Below, piece by piece: positions 1 through 11,639 of a stretch of DNA of 64,000 bases. The notes beneath the pieces are model-generated. The model was not told the origin of the DNA and ran no database searches. It saw nothing but the letters and a program-made list of their open reading frames with translations. A program made the translations under genes and the position numbers. The DNA comes from Ignelater luminosus (taxonomy: Eukaryota; Arthropoda; Insecta; Coleoptera; Elateridae): positions 284,085 through 348,084 of the forward strand of contig VTPC01090428.1 of NCBI GenBank assembly GCA_011009095.1, given 5' to 3'. Within the stretch, counting starts at the first letter, position 1; each line of letters opens with the position of its first letter.

Positions 1-1860
1 GTATTGCCAAAGATTTCTTAACAAAAGTAGTGATGCCAATTGAAAAATCCGAGTAAAATTAATCCCTAGGGTAGCAGCATTGCTTTCGTTCACGAACTGT
101 AATGTCGCTGACGCGCTAGCAGTAGTAGCGATTAGGGACTGTCAGTAATTCACAGTAATTAGTTGTTTGCAAACGAGTGCTTGCAATTTAATCACTTGCT
201 GCTTGCTCGTGGACATAAGCACAAGAGATGCCAATGAGGCAACTTGCTATAGGCAACTACTGAAATTAACATTAAATGTTTCACGTACTATCCTGTTTAC
301 CGTACGAAGGCGTCATAATAAATTCTGCTATGGGCTTCAAATACCCTACTGCTGGCCCTAATCTAAAGATTCTTATACGTTTCTAATGATATGATATAAT
401 TCGTAGTTTTTAACTAATACTTATTGGCTATTTAGTGTCTTTGGGTGTTAAGAGCGGATTTTCAGCGTTTTTCTCTGGATTCTTAGCGTTCTTTTCATAA
501 TTTCTAGGTATTTAATAAAACTCAGGCGGAAATGAAATAGTGATGATCCATTTGAAAAATTCATTTTATTACTATCCGCCACTGTTTTTTCTCAATTGAT
601 GATCTGGATTTAAACAATCGTCGGGGCTACATAATGAAGTGTAAAAACATATTAAAATCGGTGTATAAATAGGATAGCTAGACGACATCGATCATCGTTG
701 AATAATGAATATCAAGAATTATGTAAATATGTAAAATTATGAAAACCTTCGTCTAGAAGGCCCCCAAATGCATTTGCAACTTTACAATTTTGTAAATTCC
801 AGACGTAGTTTGTATAATTAGCGTAGTGATACGAATTATCTAAAAATCTTTCTACATCTCGAATACCATGACGTAATTCGTAATTCCGAACTAATAATCT
901 GGTAGTTATTTGGTATCTACGAGTGTTTAGAGTGAATTCACAGTGTTTTCCTAATTTCTTTCCAGAAGATTCAGGCATGTAATAGTATTATGAAAATTCA
1001 TATCTGTAAGTCCTTAAGTACGATTTGCAGTACGTATTACAAGTTTATAAATTCCAGACGTACTTCTCACATGATAAGCGTAGTGCCACCGATTATCTAA
1101 AGCACAAGTGGTGCAAAAACGTGTAAATTAGGCAACTAGGAGAATAAGACAACGGGAATTAACTTTAATAACTCCTCTATTTGAGAAAATCTAAGAAAAT
1201 CGCGAACGGTCGTAAATGTTGCAAATTTTAGAATTTGAGGATTTCTAGCCAGTTCACGTAATGTTGGCTGTAGCTGTTGACGACCCTCTTTTCCGTTGTT
1301 TTGATACATTTTGACAAAACTTAGCCTCGCCTGTTGGGTCAATTGGCAATTTCTATCTAGTGTTATCGAGTTAGTAAGTACTAAAGTAATTAAGAAATTT
1401 ATAGGAACTAATTATAACTGAACATCTTAAGCTCATAAAAGGTCCTTATAAAAATTCACTAAGTGAGAAGAAAAACTGGAGTAGATTATGTTAAGTTTCT
1501 AAAAAATTACACCGTGCCGGAAACCAAAGTTGAACCTCCTGGGTTACCTTACTTAATTATACAGCAAGAATATGGAATTATATGTAATTAGTCTTTGGTT
1601 CTAACTCTCAAATGCAACGGAAAAGACATTAATTGCCACAAAAGTAATGAAAAGGATATCTAAGCCTGCACAATTACTCCAAAATGATAGTTTAGGGTAG
1701 CTATGATAATTAAGATGATTCTTGAAGACCATCTGCTAACTGGTCACCACAGATATGAATTTAAATTATTGAATCCTTCTATTTTTAGTTAATTAATCTG
1801 TTTCTGTAGAAAACACCGTCCTCATCCAGGAGACAAAACCTTGACGAAAAGCCATCAGAC
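1..1860. other. Unassigned AT-rich DNA
   Basis: No recognisable gene, RNA or transposon. Open frames of 60-90 codons occur (for example minus strand 712-978 and 1136-1342), but their translations show no family motif and look like chance ORFs. Confidence 0.6.
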
Positions 1861-1869
1861 GGGTTTATT

Positions 1870-3007
1870 TGAACTAAAGTCTTTCATGCAGGAAAAGCGC
1901 ACATACGAGATGTGTAAATAAAGTAATGAGACTCATTTCTTATAAACTCGAATACTGAAATTGCCTTCAGCTGGTCGATTACGGCAGTTTTAATGCCTTC
2001 TAGTGTCTTAAAATGAAGTCCTTTGAGATGATTTTTCAATCTTGGGAAGAGGAGAAATTCACAAGGACTCAACTCGGGGGAATAAAGGGCCTGAGGAGCC
2101 ATAGTGATGTCTTTACTTGCCAAAAACTCATGAATTGAAAATGCAGTGTGACAAGCCGCGTTGTCGTGATGCAGCACCCAGATGTTCTTGATGCTTGGTC
2201 TTACACGCATGACCCTTTTTCAAAGTCTTTAAAAAATTTCTTGGTAAAATTGTTGGTTTACCGTTTGGCCTTGAGGCGAAAACTTTTCGTGGGCGATTCG
2301 CAAGCTACCGAAAAAGCAAATCAGCATGGTTTTGATCTTCGACTTCTTGCTTTTTTGGCCTTGGTAAGCTAGAAGTGTGCCATTCCTGGCTCTGGCGCTT
2401 TGTTTTTGGGTCGTACTAAAAGATTCAAGACTCGTCACCAGTAATGACACGTTCCAGAAAATGAGATTCATTTTCAATCCGCTCCAAAAAGCGAAATGTT
2501 TTTTGGGACCATTTTCGCACAGATTTTTTGTTGAACGGTGGTGTGACTGAAATTCAACTGTTTCCCGATCATTATGACTGTCAAGCGACGAACAGAACGT
2601 ACAAGATCCCGGATTCTGGCAACATTGTCGTCTACTTCTTTCTTTCAGTTGCAGGCCTTTCGCTGCAAGGTTCATCTTCAATCTGTTTTCCGCCTGGAAA
2701 TGCTTTAAACCACCTGGAAATGTGGGCCCTTGACAAAACATTGTCTCCATAGGCCTGCTGAAGCTTTGCAAAAGTTTCTGTCGCACTGTGACCAAGTCTG
2801 AAGCAAAACCTGATAGCACAAGATTGCTCGAAATTGATATCATTAATTCTCAGAACGCAATAGAAACAAAAACAGTTTACAAAAAAAAATTCCTACGGAC
2901 AACCATGCTGACATGTTGACCCACCTTCCCTCTAAACCGGTAGTTCATAGTGTTGCCACATCAAACGCTGCGTTGCCAGTCTAATTGGTTTATTTGCACA
3001 CCTCGTA
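1870..3007 (-). mobile_element. Decayed mariner transposon
   Basis: Minus-strand remnant of a mariner element (cut-and-paste DNA transposon, TA target). The 5' end is probably at about 3005, where the minus strand reads CGAGGTGTGCAAATAAACC next to a TA on the outside. I found no matching inverted repeat beyond the 3' side near 1800-1880, so that end is eroded or lost. The size, about 1.1-1.2 kb, suits a mariner. The many frame changes in the transposase mean it cannot move. No other copy of this subfamily is seen here. Confidence 0.85.
1884..2845 (-). pseudogene. Mariner transposase pseudogene
   Basis: Translation in shifting minus frames follows the mariner transposase from N to C terminus. 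The N-terminal helix-turn-helix region appears as EQSCAIRFCFRLGHSATETF near 2770-2835, then a WFKAF-like linker. Next come CAKMVPK-like and ITGDES-like segments (about 2440-2530; here the frame breaks around the first catalytic Asp), SKIKTMLICFF and QGQTVNQQFY (2260-2350), then the second catalytic block LHHDNAACHTA and the third, YSPELSPCEFLLFP, with Glu in place of the usual Asp (SPD to SPE). The C-terminal LKGLHF motif follows. At least three frameshifts separate these pieces. The D34D-type spacing and the HHDNA signature place it in mariner proper, not Tc1. Confidence 0.88.
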
Positions 3008-3009
3008 GA

Positions 3010-4740
3010 AAAAAAGAAAAGAAGAGCATAAAGCGGGAAAGCGTCTGAAAATAAATAAAGTAAGACTTAGTGATAATACAAATGATAACCTAAGAATCTG
3101 GGGAGTCTATATTGTTAATTGGAGACAAAAATTAAAATACTAGATAAGTCCTATCTTTACATAAAAAAGTGCATTGAAGAGTATGCAACCCAAACTACAC
3201 GGAGGGGATGTAAAATGCAACACAATCTAAGTATAAATGCTGATATGTCTCTTGTTCATGTTTATGATATATGCCAACTTTGAGCAATAACCTGAATCGT
3301 AGAGCTTCCTTTTCTTAAGCCACATTTGATTCTGTCTAATAGCTCGCTGTTCTTCTGTAACATTCTCAACTTCTTGAAAAAAATATTTTTCAATCAATTT
3401 TCTATCTCTTTTTTATTGTTTTGCTCAGCTTTTATCTTGTCACTTTTACAGAAGTTTGTAAATGAGTTTACTCGTTTTGTTTAATTCTTTCTTTGCATTC
3501 TCTTCATTGTTTAGATAAGCTTCCTTGGTTTCTATCTTTCTTAGTCCTCTTAGTTTGCAATGGGTATTCTCAGCTCCTGAATCTACCAGGGCAACTCGTA
3601 TATTCTTTAGTTAGTACACTTTCATAGTTCTCCCGATTTGCCTTCTAAGATTAAATCTGTTTACTTAGATCACATAAAATATATTATTAAGTTCATTGAA
3701 TGTCCGCTGTTTATCTTGTCTGTGCTAGTTTGATTCTGTTTCAGGGTATATCAGGTTAAAACGGCACCTTAAGGTAGGCCCACTTGCATCGCCCACGGTT
3801 TGTAAGCTCTTGAAACACAACTTTTGAATAATATCATCTTCCATGAAGGATCAAGGAACTCTCTGTGTAAGTTTTATTGAAGCTTTCATCTTCTTTCGGA
3901 AATACATTCAAACGTATTCATTGAACAAAATAAATTTACTTATAATTATTAATTATATAATAATAATTATATAGGGCTGAATGTTTGTCTGCATCACTTT
4001 AATTTTGATATTTAAAGCAATTGTAAGAGCAGCGAAACTTTCTCAAAATTGAATAATTTTAATTTGTTTTTCAAGTTAATGAATGACCTGACACTACAGA
4101 AAAATTAAGTTAGGGAATGTAAATAAATTAAAAACAAACGATAAAAAATACTTTATGAAAAACCTAAAATTGTTAGGGTTACTGTTATAATGACTTATGC
4201 GGAATAAAACAGCAAGCACACTATAATCCTAGCACGCAACATAAATGCAATATAAAATGCAAAAGCTCTTTTAACAAAAAAGCTGATCAAAGGACATTGG
4301 TCGCAATAGGTATTAGTTCCTTTTTGCAGAATTGCTTTTGCATGTGCCTGTTAAACCCACCGCATTTACAAATTTAATATTTCAGTTTCAATATTAGTAA
4401 AGTGATTTTGAATAATAAGTAAAATCTAACATCACTGTCCCTATGTACAAAACAAATTAATAGGGGATGGGGGGGGGGTTGTAAAATCATGGTCAATTCC
4501 ACTTTAATTAGTAGGGACGAAAGAAAAGCAAGCCTAAGTGTGCAGTTGCAATCAAGATGATTAATGATAATTCGTTGAGGAAATAGTAATCAAGAGGTAA
4601 GTTATGATAAAAATTAATTATCTGCCTATCAGGCGGGGTTTTGAAATGGTGATACTCGTAGTGATAGCAAATTGAAATTGAAATCCTTTGAAAAATTCAC
4701 AAGAGGCTAATCAACTTAATTTTTAAGCATCCAATTAAGA
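3010..4740. other. Unassigned AT-rich DNA with a short coding-like patch
   Basis: No feature recognised with confidence. On the minus strand about 3440-3610 has an open stretch (VALVDSGAENTH, then a Lys/Glu-rich tail) that reads like protein but matches no family I can name. There is a G-run near 4470 and an AT-only patch near 3940-3970. The rest shows no open frame of note. Confidence 0.5.
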
Positions 4741-4741
4741 A

Positions 4742-5376
4742 CTAGAAATTAAACCAGATCGATACACTTGAATATTTTATAATAGAAAAGGTCAGCAGCT
4801 CTATACCATTAGCAAGGCCTACACAAGGATTACTTAGTACTTCCTTAATAGCATTTTTACAACGTTTCTTAATTAAGTAAACACACCGAACAAAAATCAA
4901 CTTGTGCTTTTCAGGTGTATCGAAAGCAATAACCAAAATTTCAAATTAAAAGGAAAAGTGTAAAAGTGTCATTTATGCCGCAGGTTTGTCTTAAAGATAT
5001 TACAATAAGCAGCAAGAAATAACTTAATGCTAAACATTCAAGATAAAGAAAACACAGCTTTATTGACTCTGCAAACAAATTAGCATCTGTTTGGTCTGTA
5101 AACCCAATTATCTCATCCCGTATTGAAACAAATTCTAATTTCATTTGCCGAATGGAAGCGACGATCCAAAAAAAAATTTGAATTTAACTACAGAATGAGG
5201 ACAAACAATTTCACAATATTTGTGCTCTTGTTGGAAGGAAAACTGTTATATAGTTGGTACAGTATAAAAAACCTTTTTAATGATTTTACTGTTTCATTGT
5301 GAGTTTTAATTAATTTAAATTCTAAAAAGAGTAGATTTTTGTTTACTTTATTTATTTCAGAAAATATTTCTAACAT
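4742..5376 (-). other. Run of three minus-strand ORFs, origin unknown
   Basis: Three open stretches follow one another on the minus strand (5376-5188, 5144-4941, 4936-4742), separated by short gaps and frame changes. The middle one has a strongly hydrophobic segment (about 20 residues around LALSYFLLLIVIS) that could span a membrane, followed by CGINDTFTLFLLI. The last ends about 20 residues after a second hydrophobic patch. The order (soluble, membrane helix, short C-terminal part) loosely recalls a decayed insect chemoreceptor, but I see neither the gustatory TYhhhhhQF motif nor an odorant-receptor signature. No clear splice pairs join the pieces. Chance AT-rich ORFs remain the most likely reading. 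Confidence 0.25.
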
Positions 5377-6077
5377 TAATTCTCAATTCTGCCACTAACA
5401 ACCTGTTAATTTAACCTAATTAAGAAAGTTTTCCATTAAATAAAACCACGCAACGTTTTTTATAAAAGACTGTGTGCATGTCATCAGTATATTTTCAATT
5501 TGTAGCAACAATATCACAATCTCAGCAGCCGCTCATCAAATGTAAATTCATATAAAAGCTTGCAAAACCCCCTGCAGTGAAAAGAATTCCAAGAAGAAGG
5601 TGTATTATTAAAAAGGGTCCTCAGCTTTTCTTATTTCTAGTTATTGTGCATTTGCGATGGAAAACTTGAAGCGTTTCTTAACGTAACAAACGAATACAAC
5701 TCAATTAGAACTTTTTTCTCGTTTCAGCGTGCAACTCTTCTTCTGAAACATTTAATACATCATGTCTTTTAATAAATCGCATCTCGTTAATTCAGTTCAA
5801 TGGTCACTGTGATGTACTGTAATTTTAATAGTTTTATTGTTGATTTAAGTCCTTTATATATAAATCGATTTGAAAATATCAAGTAGCTAGCGTTTTTTAA
5901 ATTAAAATTAAAACATAAATATATTGCGCTGGTATTAGAACACGACAACTACATATAAATATATTGCGATGGTATTAAAATACAGCAACTATGCGTTATT
6001 AATCCTGTGTTACAGGGTAGATTGGTCGGCTTAAAATAGAAATCCCAAAAAATGCAACTTATGCTTCTACACAAAGC
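5377..6077. other. Unassigned AT-rich DNA
   Basis: No gene or element recognised apart from a two-copy short tandem repeat described separately. Confidence 0.5.
5911..5991. repeat. 40-bp tandem duplication
   Basis: Two adjacent copies of a 40-bp unit, with cores ATAAATATATTGCGCTGG and ATAAATATATTGCGATGG beginning 40 bp apart. They differ at a few positions. Probably a local slippage duplication. Confidence 0.8.
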
Positions 6078-6085
6078 ATTATAAC

Positions 6086-7074
6086 TAGGGCCCGGAATTA
6101 TATGCACTGAAAATCTTTAAAATATGCTGCATATATGGTCTTTAAAACTTGAGAAATATGCATCACCTTCCTTGACACATGCTGAAAATATGCACTGATA
6201 AACCTACTAATTTTAGCTGCAACAATAAAAACCTGTTCCTAATGCAAAACATCTTTATTGAAATGTAAATATTAAATTCAAACTTAATCTATGTACTTCA
6301 AAAACAACAACAAATCATTCTAAAAAAATTGCTAAAATTATTATAATAGCACACTATATATATTTCAATGTTTTCATTTAATAAACTATGCCGATGATCT
6401 GTAAGTATTGCATTATATGAGGAAAATGATCTTTCTAATATCTGTAGATGTAATTAGTGCAATTGGAATTAATTGTATAATATTTTCTCTTAGCAATGCT
6501 ATATCCTTCTCTTGCCCCTTTAGAATTCCAGATATTGCCTCCATAGATGTATATCCTGGATTTTTTGTAAGAACAGAATTTAACTTGTTTTGAATGGCTT
6601 TTCCACATTTACCATTTATGTTTTTCAATCTAGTGTTAACATTGTCAATGCATTTTTATTGATTCCGTCAGTTCTATGCCTTGACCTTCTAAATATGTTA
6701 TTGAATTTTTTAAAAATACTAACTTTACCTTTACAAATTGTAATTGGGCTTCTATTTCACCTTTTTTAAACAATATTTATTATAAAGCCTCATTTAATAA
6801 TAAATGTTTTTCTTTCTTTACTAACATACCTAAAAGAGCGTCTGAAAAAATGGAAAGGCGGTTTTATATGTACTATAAATATCCAAAATCTAAGAAAAAT
6901 GCACAAAAACTTAATTACTTGCATTATATGCATTAATCCCTCATATATGCATTTATATGCACTATAAAACTTAGTAGAATTGTAAGATTTCGCATGATCA
7001 GTAAAGATATCTTAGCATGATGCGGCTGCATACCTGCAAATAAAACATGCAATTGCATGTCATCCCGGGCCCTA
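6086..7074 (-). mobile_element. Internally deleted hAT transposon with 8-bp TSD
   Basis: The element begins TAGGGCCCGG and ends CCGGGCCCTA, and is flanked on both sides by the perfect 8-bp direct repeat ATTATAAC (6078-6085 and 7075-7082). An 8-bp target duplication with these termini is diagnostic of the hAT superfamily. The inverted ends stay similar for about 25 bp (GGAATTATATGCA against GGGATGACATGCA). The interior is AT-rich with several ATATGCA/TGCATATA subterminal motifs, as expected of transposase-binding repeats. At 989 bp it is far shorter than an autonomous hAT and holds only the C-terminal part of a transposase on the minus strand. Confidence 0.93.
6330..6850 (-). pseudogene. hAT transposase C-terminal remnant
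   Basis: Minus-strand translation gives KNSITYLEGQGIELTESI near 6660-6710, then, after a frame change, an open stretch at 6628-6413 with NPGYTSMEAISGIL and ending ALITSTDIRKIIFLI. In intact hAT transposases of this type a Leu-rich 'LE..G..L.ESI' helix precedes the dimerisation region, whose conserved core reads P-[IL]-T-S-x-D-[VI]-E-R-x-F-S. Here ITSTDI keeps the first half of that core and the ERSFS part is lost. The N-terminal BED finger and the first catalytic residues are missing. Not functional. Confidence 0.75.
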
Positions 7075-7082
7075 ATTATAAC

Positions 7083-9595
7083 TACTAACAAGCAAAGAAA
7101 ATGTCCTATGGCATAATTAGTCAGAGTTCGGTTTTTTGCAAACTGCTCTCAAACACGTTGCAGGTTTTAAACAAGTCTTGCCGTTTCTCTTTTTGAGGCA
7201 CTACGAGCATTCTGGTCTTGTCTCAGTATCATTTGCTTCTAGCGCACGGACATTCTCTGTTAATGCGAAATTTAAACAATTTTTTATTTGTAAGCTTAGC
7301 AAGAACGGCAAATTCTGCTTTGTATGTTATATCAGATGAGATTTATGCCAAGGTTTTTTTATATAAACGTCAAAATTGATATCAATAATTACTTATAATT
7401 CTTACTTGACTTGGGCACATAGACGAGCAGTAGACAAATCCGCCAAATGCTGCTAAACAGAGGCCTTCCTTTAGTTGCAACAGATATACGCGGATTCTCC
7501 CATTTTTTTCTAATTGTAACCAACTGTGACCTCTTTGATTCTTGAGGAGGTTAACATATGTAAACCAGTTATGGCAGTTGATATTTCGGCTTGAGTTTGC
7601 AATTGGCTCACATAAACGTTTAGCAACACTAGCAGGACTCTTATCAACCTGAAGTTAACCCTCTGGTTGTTTACCTAAATCTCTATTTGTTTGATGTAAG
7701 ATGAATCGTCAAGGAAAATATTTTCATCCCGTACTTGTTGGGCTTGCTTGATATATCACACACATAGCGCATGTTCATTTGTCGTCCAGAATTATTTTAT
7801 ATTGCTTAACCGGCTTAAGTTGATTCCACTTTAATTTTGTTGTCCTTTAACTTTGGGTATAAATTACTGTGAATTCAGATAAATAACAAATCTACTAATG
7901 GATAAGTTTGGTTGTTTTTTATATTTAAACATTTTCTGGGTTTTTTTGTAAAGGATTCTTGTTTTCCAAAAAAAATCTCTAATCAATATAATTGAAATAA
8001 ACTTTGACAGTTTTGCTAACATCAAGCTGATTATTATACAAAAATTAGACAGATTTGTTTGGTGGGTGTTGGCCAGTAAAGCACGTTTCGACTCGTCATG
8101 AGACCGGGCTGTACATCACATCGAATTACTAACAAGCGTAAGTTGAAAAATTAATAATTTCAACGCTCTTCAAAGAAAAGTTTTTTGGATAAAACCTGCT
8201 CGGCTGATATAATCAATTCTTTATTTCCTGATGTGTCGTTGCATACGATGTTGTATTAACAATCCGCATCTTTTGAATTTGACTGAAATTAGATTTTTTG
8301 CCCGTTTCAATTTTTTATTTCTGTTATAAACTAATTTAAACTAGATAAACTCTAGTCGTAATGTTTGGTTTGTGCTTTTTTATCGTTTTATAAATACTGC
8401 CTTATCATAAAAACGTATTTTTACTGTAAAACCTTAAATAATTAACTCTTTGGAAATTTAATTATTATCATACTGTACACAATAAAAGTGGTTTAGTAAT
8501 AATACAGGAAATGCTACACACATACACGTCAGACAATAAATATGCACATCAATATACTGATCATTGATCAATAACTAGACAATAATGTAAACCACTAATT
8601 AATTTTGGAGAGCAAAGTCCATTGCTTCAATAATACCATTGTATTGAACCCGATATTAATATCTATCATACAATTTCCAATAGATATATGTAGGAGAATA
8701 GCTTTATGTGGGTAATTTTGAAATTTAATATTATGTTTGATCAAAACACATATTTTATGAGATTTAATTACAAATAAAATTTGTTTCTTTACATAAATAG
8801 TATAATGTAGTGCTAATATAAATATTTATCGAAAAGCTAAAATGAGATGAATTTACTAAAACTACATAATTAGATAAAGGTCAGATTGCAACATAATAAA
8901 ATATTACGTACATTTATTATTTTTATTATTAGCAATTAATTTATTTTAATAACAAGCAAACAAATCCTATTTCTTTACTATTCCGACTTATTATTTTGTC
9001 ATAATATTTTTTCGTTATTTCTAATTTGTATTTAAATTTTGAAAATGATGATTTATTTAAAGCTTGCTTTACATTCTTTTTCTTTCCGTTTAATTAGCAA
9101 CAGATGTTGGATTCTATAAATAACTATGGCAGCGCTTAAAATGTAATATTGTCGTTCGTTACTAATTAGAATTTAGCAAAGGCAAATTGTTATTTATTAT
9201 CTTCAAACTTACATTAAAAAATAAGTCATACCAACAAAAAGCTTGTTTAAGAGGAATTATTGCTAATTCATGAAGAAAATCGTAAAAACCTTAAAATATT
9301 CCCTGTCTATCTTCTTTATTAGAATTTGGCAGTTACAGATTCATTCATTATGAATACATTTGTTTTTGAATAACACATAAAGATTTTTCTTCAAATGATA
9401 TTAAGAGTTGCAACAGTCTACTATGTCAATATTCTACCATGAATTGTCTAACATAATCTATGTATTCAGCAACTCCTGGAAATTCAGTAAATGCATTGCA
9501 GTTGTGGAAGTGATTTTTAGTAAAAATGTCGTCGAAAGAAAAAAGAATTAGCTCAAAAGTTAGAGTAGTAACTGTTTTAATGCAAATTAAATTAA
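7083..9595. other. Unassigned AT-rich DNA
   Basis: About 2.5 kb of strongly AT-rich sequence. The only open frame above 60 codons (7136-7339, plus) has no recognisable motif. I see no inverted or direct repeats of note and no splice-bounded coding blocks. Confidence 0.6.
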
Positions 9596-9599
9596 GTTA

Positions 9600-10075
9600 G
9601 AAACGTAAAATAAATAGTTGTCACTTAATGGTGTTACAGCCTAATTTATGTGAACAGAATACTGAAAATCGTTTCTGCATTTTCTCAATTTGAAAACTAT
9701 AAGTCACATAAAAAGAATTCCAAACGATAGATGCGTATTCCAGTTTAGATCTGACAGGATTTTAAAAAGTTGATAGAGTACGAATCAAACAAAACTCCTT
9801 AATCTGTAAATGTGTTTATTTTTTAAGTCCCTCCCATCCATAATTAGTTATTATTCAGTATCAACATGTTTATTAAATAGTCATAAATTTTATCTAACTC
9901 ATTCTGTAACAAATTACAACCTGTGAACGAATTCACTGTACGGTAAATTTTAAAATTATCAGCGCGACAAGAAGAGTAACATACATCATTAATAAAGAAA
10001 ATAAAAAGTACAAAGCCTAAAATGCCACAAAAATGCCCAGAATTACAGCCATTCAATGTACAGCACAAAATCTAG
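9600..10075 (-). mobile_element. Jockey-like LINE fragment (RT palm/thumb)
   Basis: Minus-strand remnant of the reverse transcriptase of a Jockey-group non-LTR retrotransposon. The stretch 10068-9844 matches RT motifs 4-5: 'GVPQGSxLGPLLF-FINDV' survives as GILGFVLFIFFINDV. The catalytic YADD box reads CRADN. It is followed by KIYRTVNS and LQNELDKIYDYL. Further downstream on the minus strand, about 9660-9765, another frame reads SKLEYASIVWNSFYVTY then QIEKMQKRF, the typical RT thumb motif. Both ends are lost, the DD pair is gone, and there are at least two frame changes. Confidence 0.82.
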
Positions 10076-10400
10076 GAGAAAGGTAGAGATCAACAACAGT
10101 GACAGCAAATCTGATCAAGAGTGATTTACAGTAACAAAAGGAACATGAAATTTATTTTCTAAAGGCTCCACAATAAATTAGGAAAAAAAATTCTGATGTT
10201 AATAACTCAAGATTTCTTACTTATAAAATCGTGTTGTCTAGTAAAATTTCTCTGAAGGTTTTAGAAAAAGAAACACAGGAGTACTATGGAACGATAATTA
10301 GTTATATCTGCTTTGGAATCCTTCTTATGTACTTTTTATGAAATCTTTTGTTTGTCTAATAATTTTATCGATCTCTTTGTATTTCGTCATTAAAGAATCA
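10076..10400. other. Unassigned AT-rich spacer
   Basis: Between the LINE fragment and the tandem array. Nothing recognised. A plus-strand open frame that starts at 10338 runs into the repeat array and owes its length to it, so I do not call it a gene. Confidence 0.5.
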
Positions 10401-11228
10401 ATGGCACAGCTCCGCTTAGTCAGCCTTAAGGCCAGCCTTCACACTCCAATAACCTTTTTAAAAGAATTAAGTAAAAGACCAGGTCAAATTCATACACTAA
10501 AGGGCCACCTGCACTGTCCCAAAACTGATCTTCGCATTTCATTAATGCTTTTAAAAAAACAAGCCCGATCATGTCATATAAAGAGCCACCTCCAATGGCC
10601 CAAGATTAGGTTTTACCCTTCTGAGAGAGGTAGATTCGAATACACGTCGGACTCTGCTATACCATGCGATCTGGTGGTAGGTAGGGCTTCACCCGTCATT
10701 AACCTCCTTAAGAGTGATAAATATAAACACAGGTCAGAATGTGCCATACAACGGGTCACCTCTGGTGATTCAAAATTTGATTTTGTCCTCTATTACTTTT
10801 TTAAGAGCACCTAGATATGGACAAGGGCGGGGCTCCGTCTTCGAAGAGACCACGTACAGCGCGTCAGTGATGGAACCCTATCTAGAAATCTTTCTAATAG
10901 GCTAATTACAAACGTCAGCCTTCAAGAATTCACTTACAGTAGTCCAAGGTCAACCTTCAGCTTTCACTAACTTTCTTAAAAGAACTAAGTAAAAGACCCA
11001 GTTAGGTTCTTCCATTCGACAGACTACCCATGGTTCTTTATAATTAGGCTTTGCCTTCCAATAATGTTCTCTAGGTAGTAAGGTTCATACTAATCGAGTC
11101 ATCTGTGATGAAGCATAATCGAACTTCGCCGTCAATTAGCCTCCTTAAGAGAGCTAAATTCAAAAACGACTCGGGCCCCGGTTTCCAATGAATCACCTAC
11201 AATACTCCATTGTTAGACTTCATCTATT
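10400..11228. repeat. 93-94 bp degenerate tandem repeat, left arm
   Basis: Left arm of a minisatellite-like array. Each unit holds, in order, a CATTAACCTTCTTAAAAGAG-like box, a GCTAAATACGAACACG-like box, a GGCTC-rich part, and CCACCTACAGTGATCCAAGG followed by TCAAGCTTCACCC. Box-to-box distances here are 92 (10449 to 10541), 157 (10541 to 10698, a unit with an internal deletion) and 95 (10698 to 10793). Units differ from each other at roughly every fourth to sixth base, so the array is old. A plus-strand open frame of 158 codons lies across it but is not kept through later units. The arm ends where LINE-derived sequence begins. Confidence 0.85.
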
Positions 11229-11615
11229 GCTTTATATGTATAGTGCAATCTAAATTGAAGTATGAGGCTGTTATATGGAATCAATCGTATACAACTCACA
11301 TTAAACAAATTCAAGAAACGTTTCTGAAACATTGCTTGTATAAGGATACTTACAATTTTGATGTTCCTAAAGATTAGAATTCTTTACTTACCTACTATAA
11401 CGTACAGTTACTTAGCTTCAGTAGAGAATGCCAGCTATTAACATTCTTATACAAAATTTCTACTATTAAAAATCAGCATTAAACTGCCTGATATGCAAAC
11501 ACGCAATCAAATCTTCTTTTATTACACCTGTTCTGAATCAAGGTATGTTTTATGGCTCCGCTGGTTACTTTGTTTTAATAAAATTGCATATAAGTTAGAT
11601 ATTTTCAATCTCACA
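11228..11615 (+). mobile_element. Jockey-like LINE fragment inside the array
   Basis: From about 11228 the plus strand reads QSKLKYEAVIWNQSYTTHI then KQIQETFLKHCLYKDTYNF, the thumb motif 'SKLEYAS-WNP-Y---I--IQ--FL' of Jockey-group reverse transcriptases. A second frame follows with LLSFSRECQLLTFLYKI, matching the usual 'L--RR----L-FLYKL' helix. 5'-truncated; it stops before or at the next LINE. It resembles the fragment at 9.6-10.1 kb in kind but lies on the opposite strand. Confidence 0.75.
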
Positions 11616-11639
11616 CTTACATAATCTAGCAATCTAGCG

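Noticed and set aside
1863-3002. GGTTTATTTG words at about 1861 and 2989 as mariner terminal repeats
   Set aside because: They lie in direct, not inverted, orientation. Only the right end has a plausible terminus next to TA.
3440-3610. VDSGA on the minus strand as an aspartic protease active site
   Set aside because: A DSGA match alone is weak, and the flanking residues do not follow the retropepsin pattern. Left unassigned.
10338-10814. A 158-codon plus-strand open frame starting with a hydrophobic, signal-peptide-like N terminus
   Set aside because: From about 10400 it runs through units of the 93-94 bp tandem array, and the frame is not kept in later units. The hydrophobic start is AT-rich filler.
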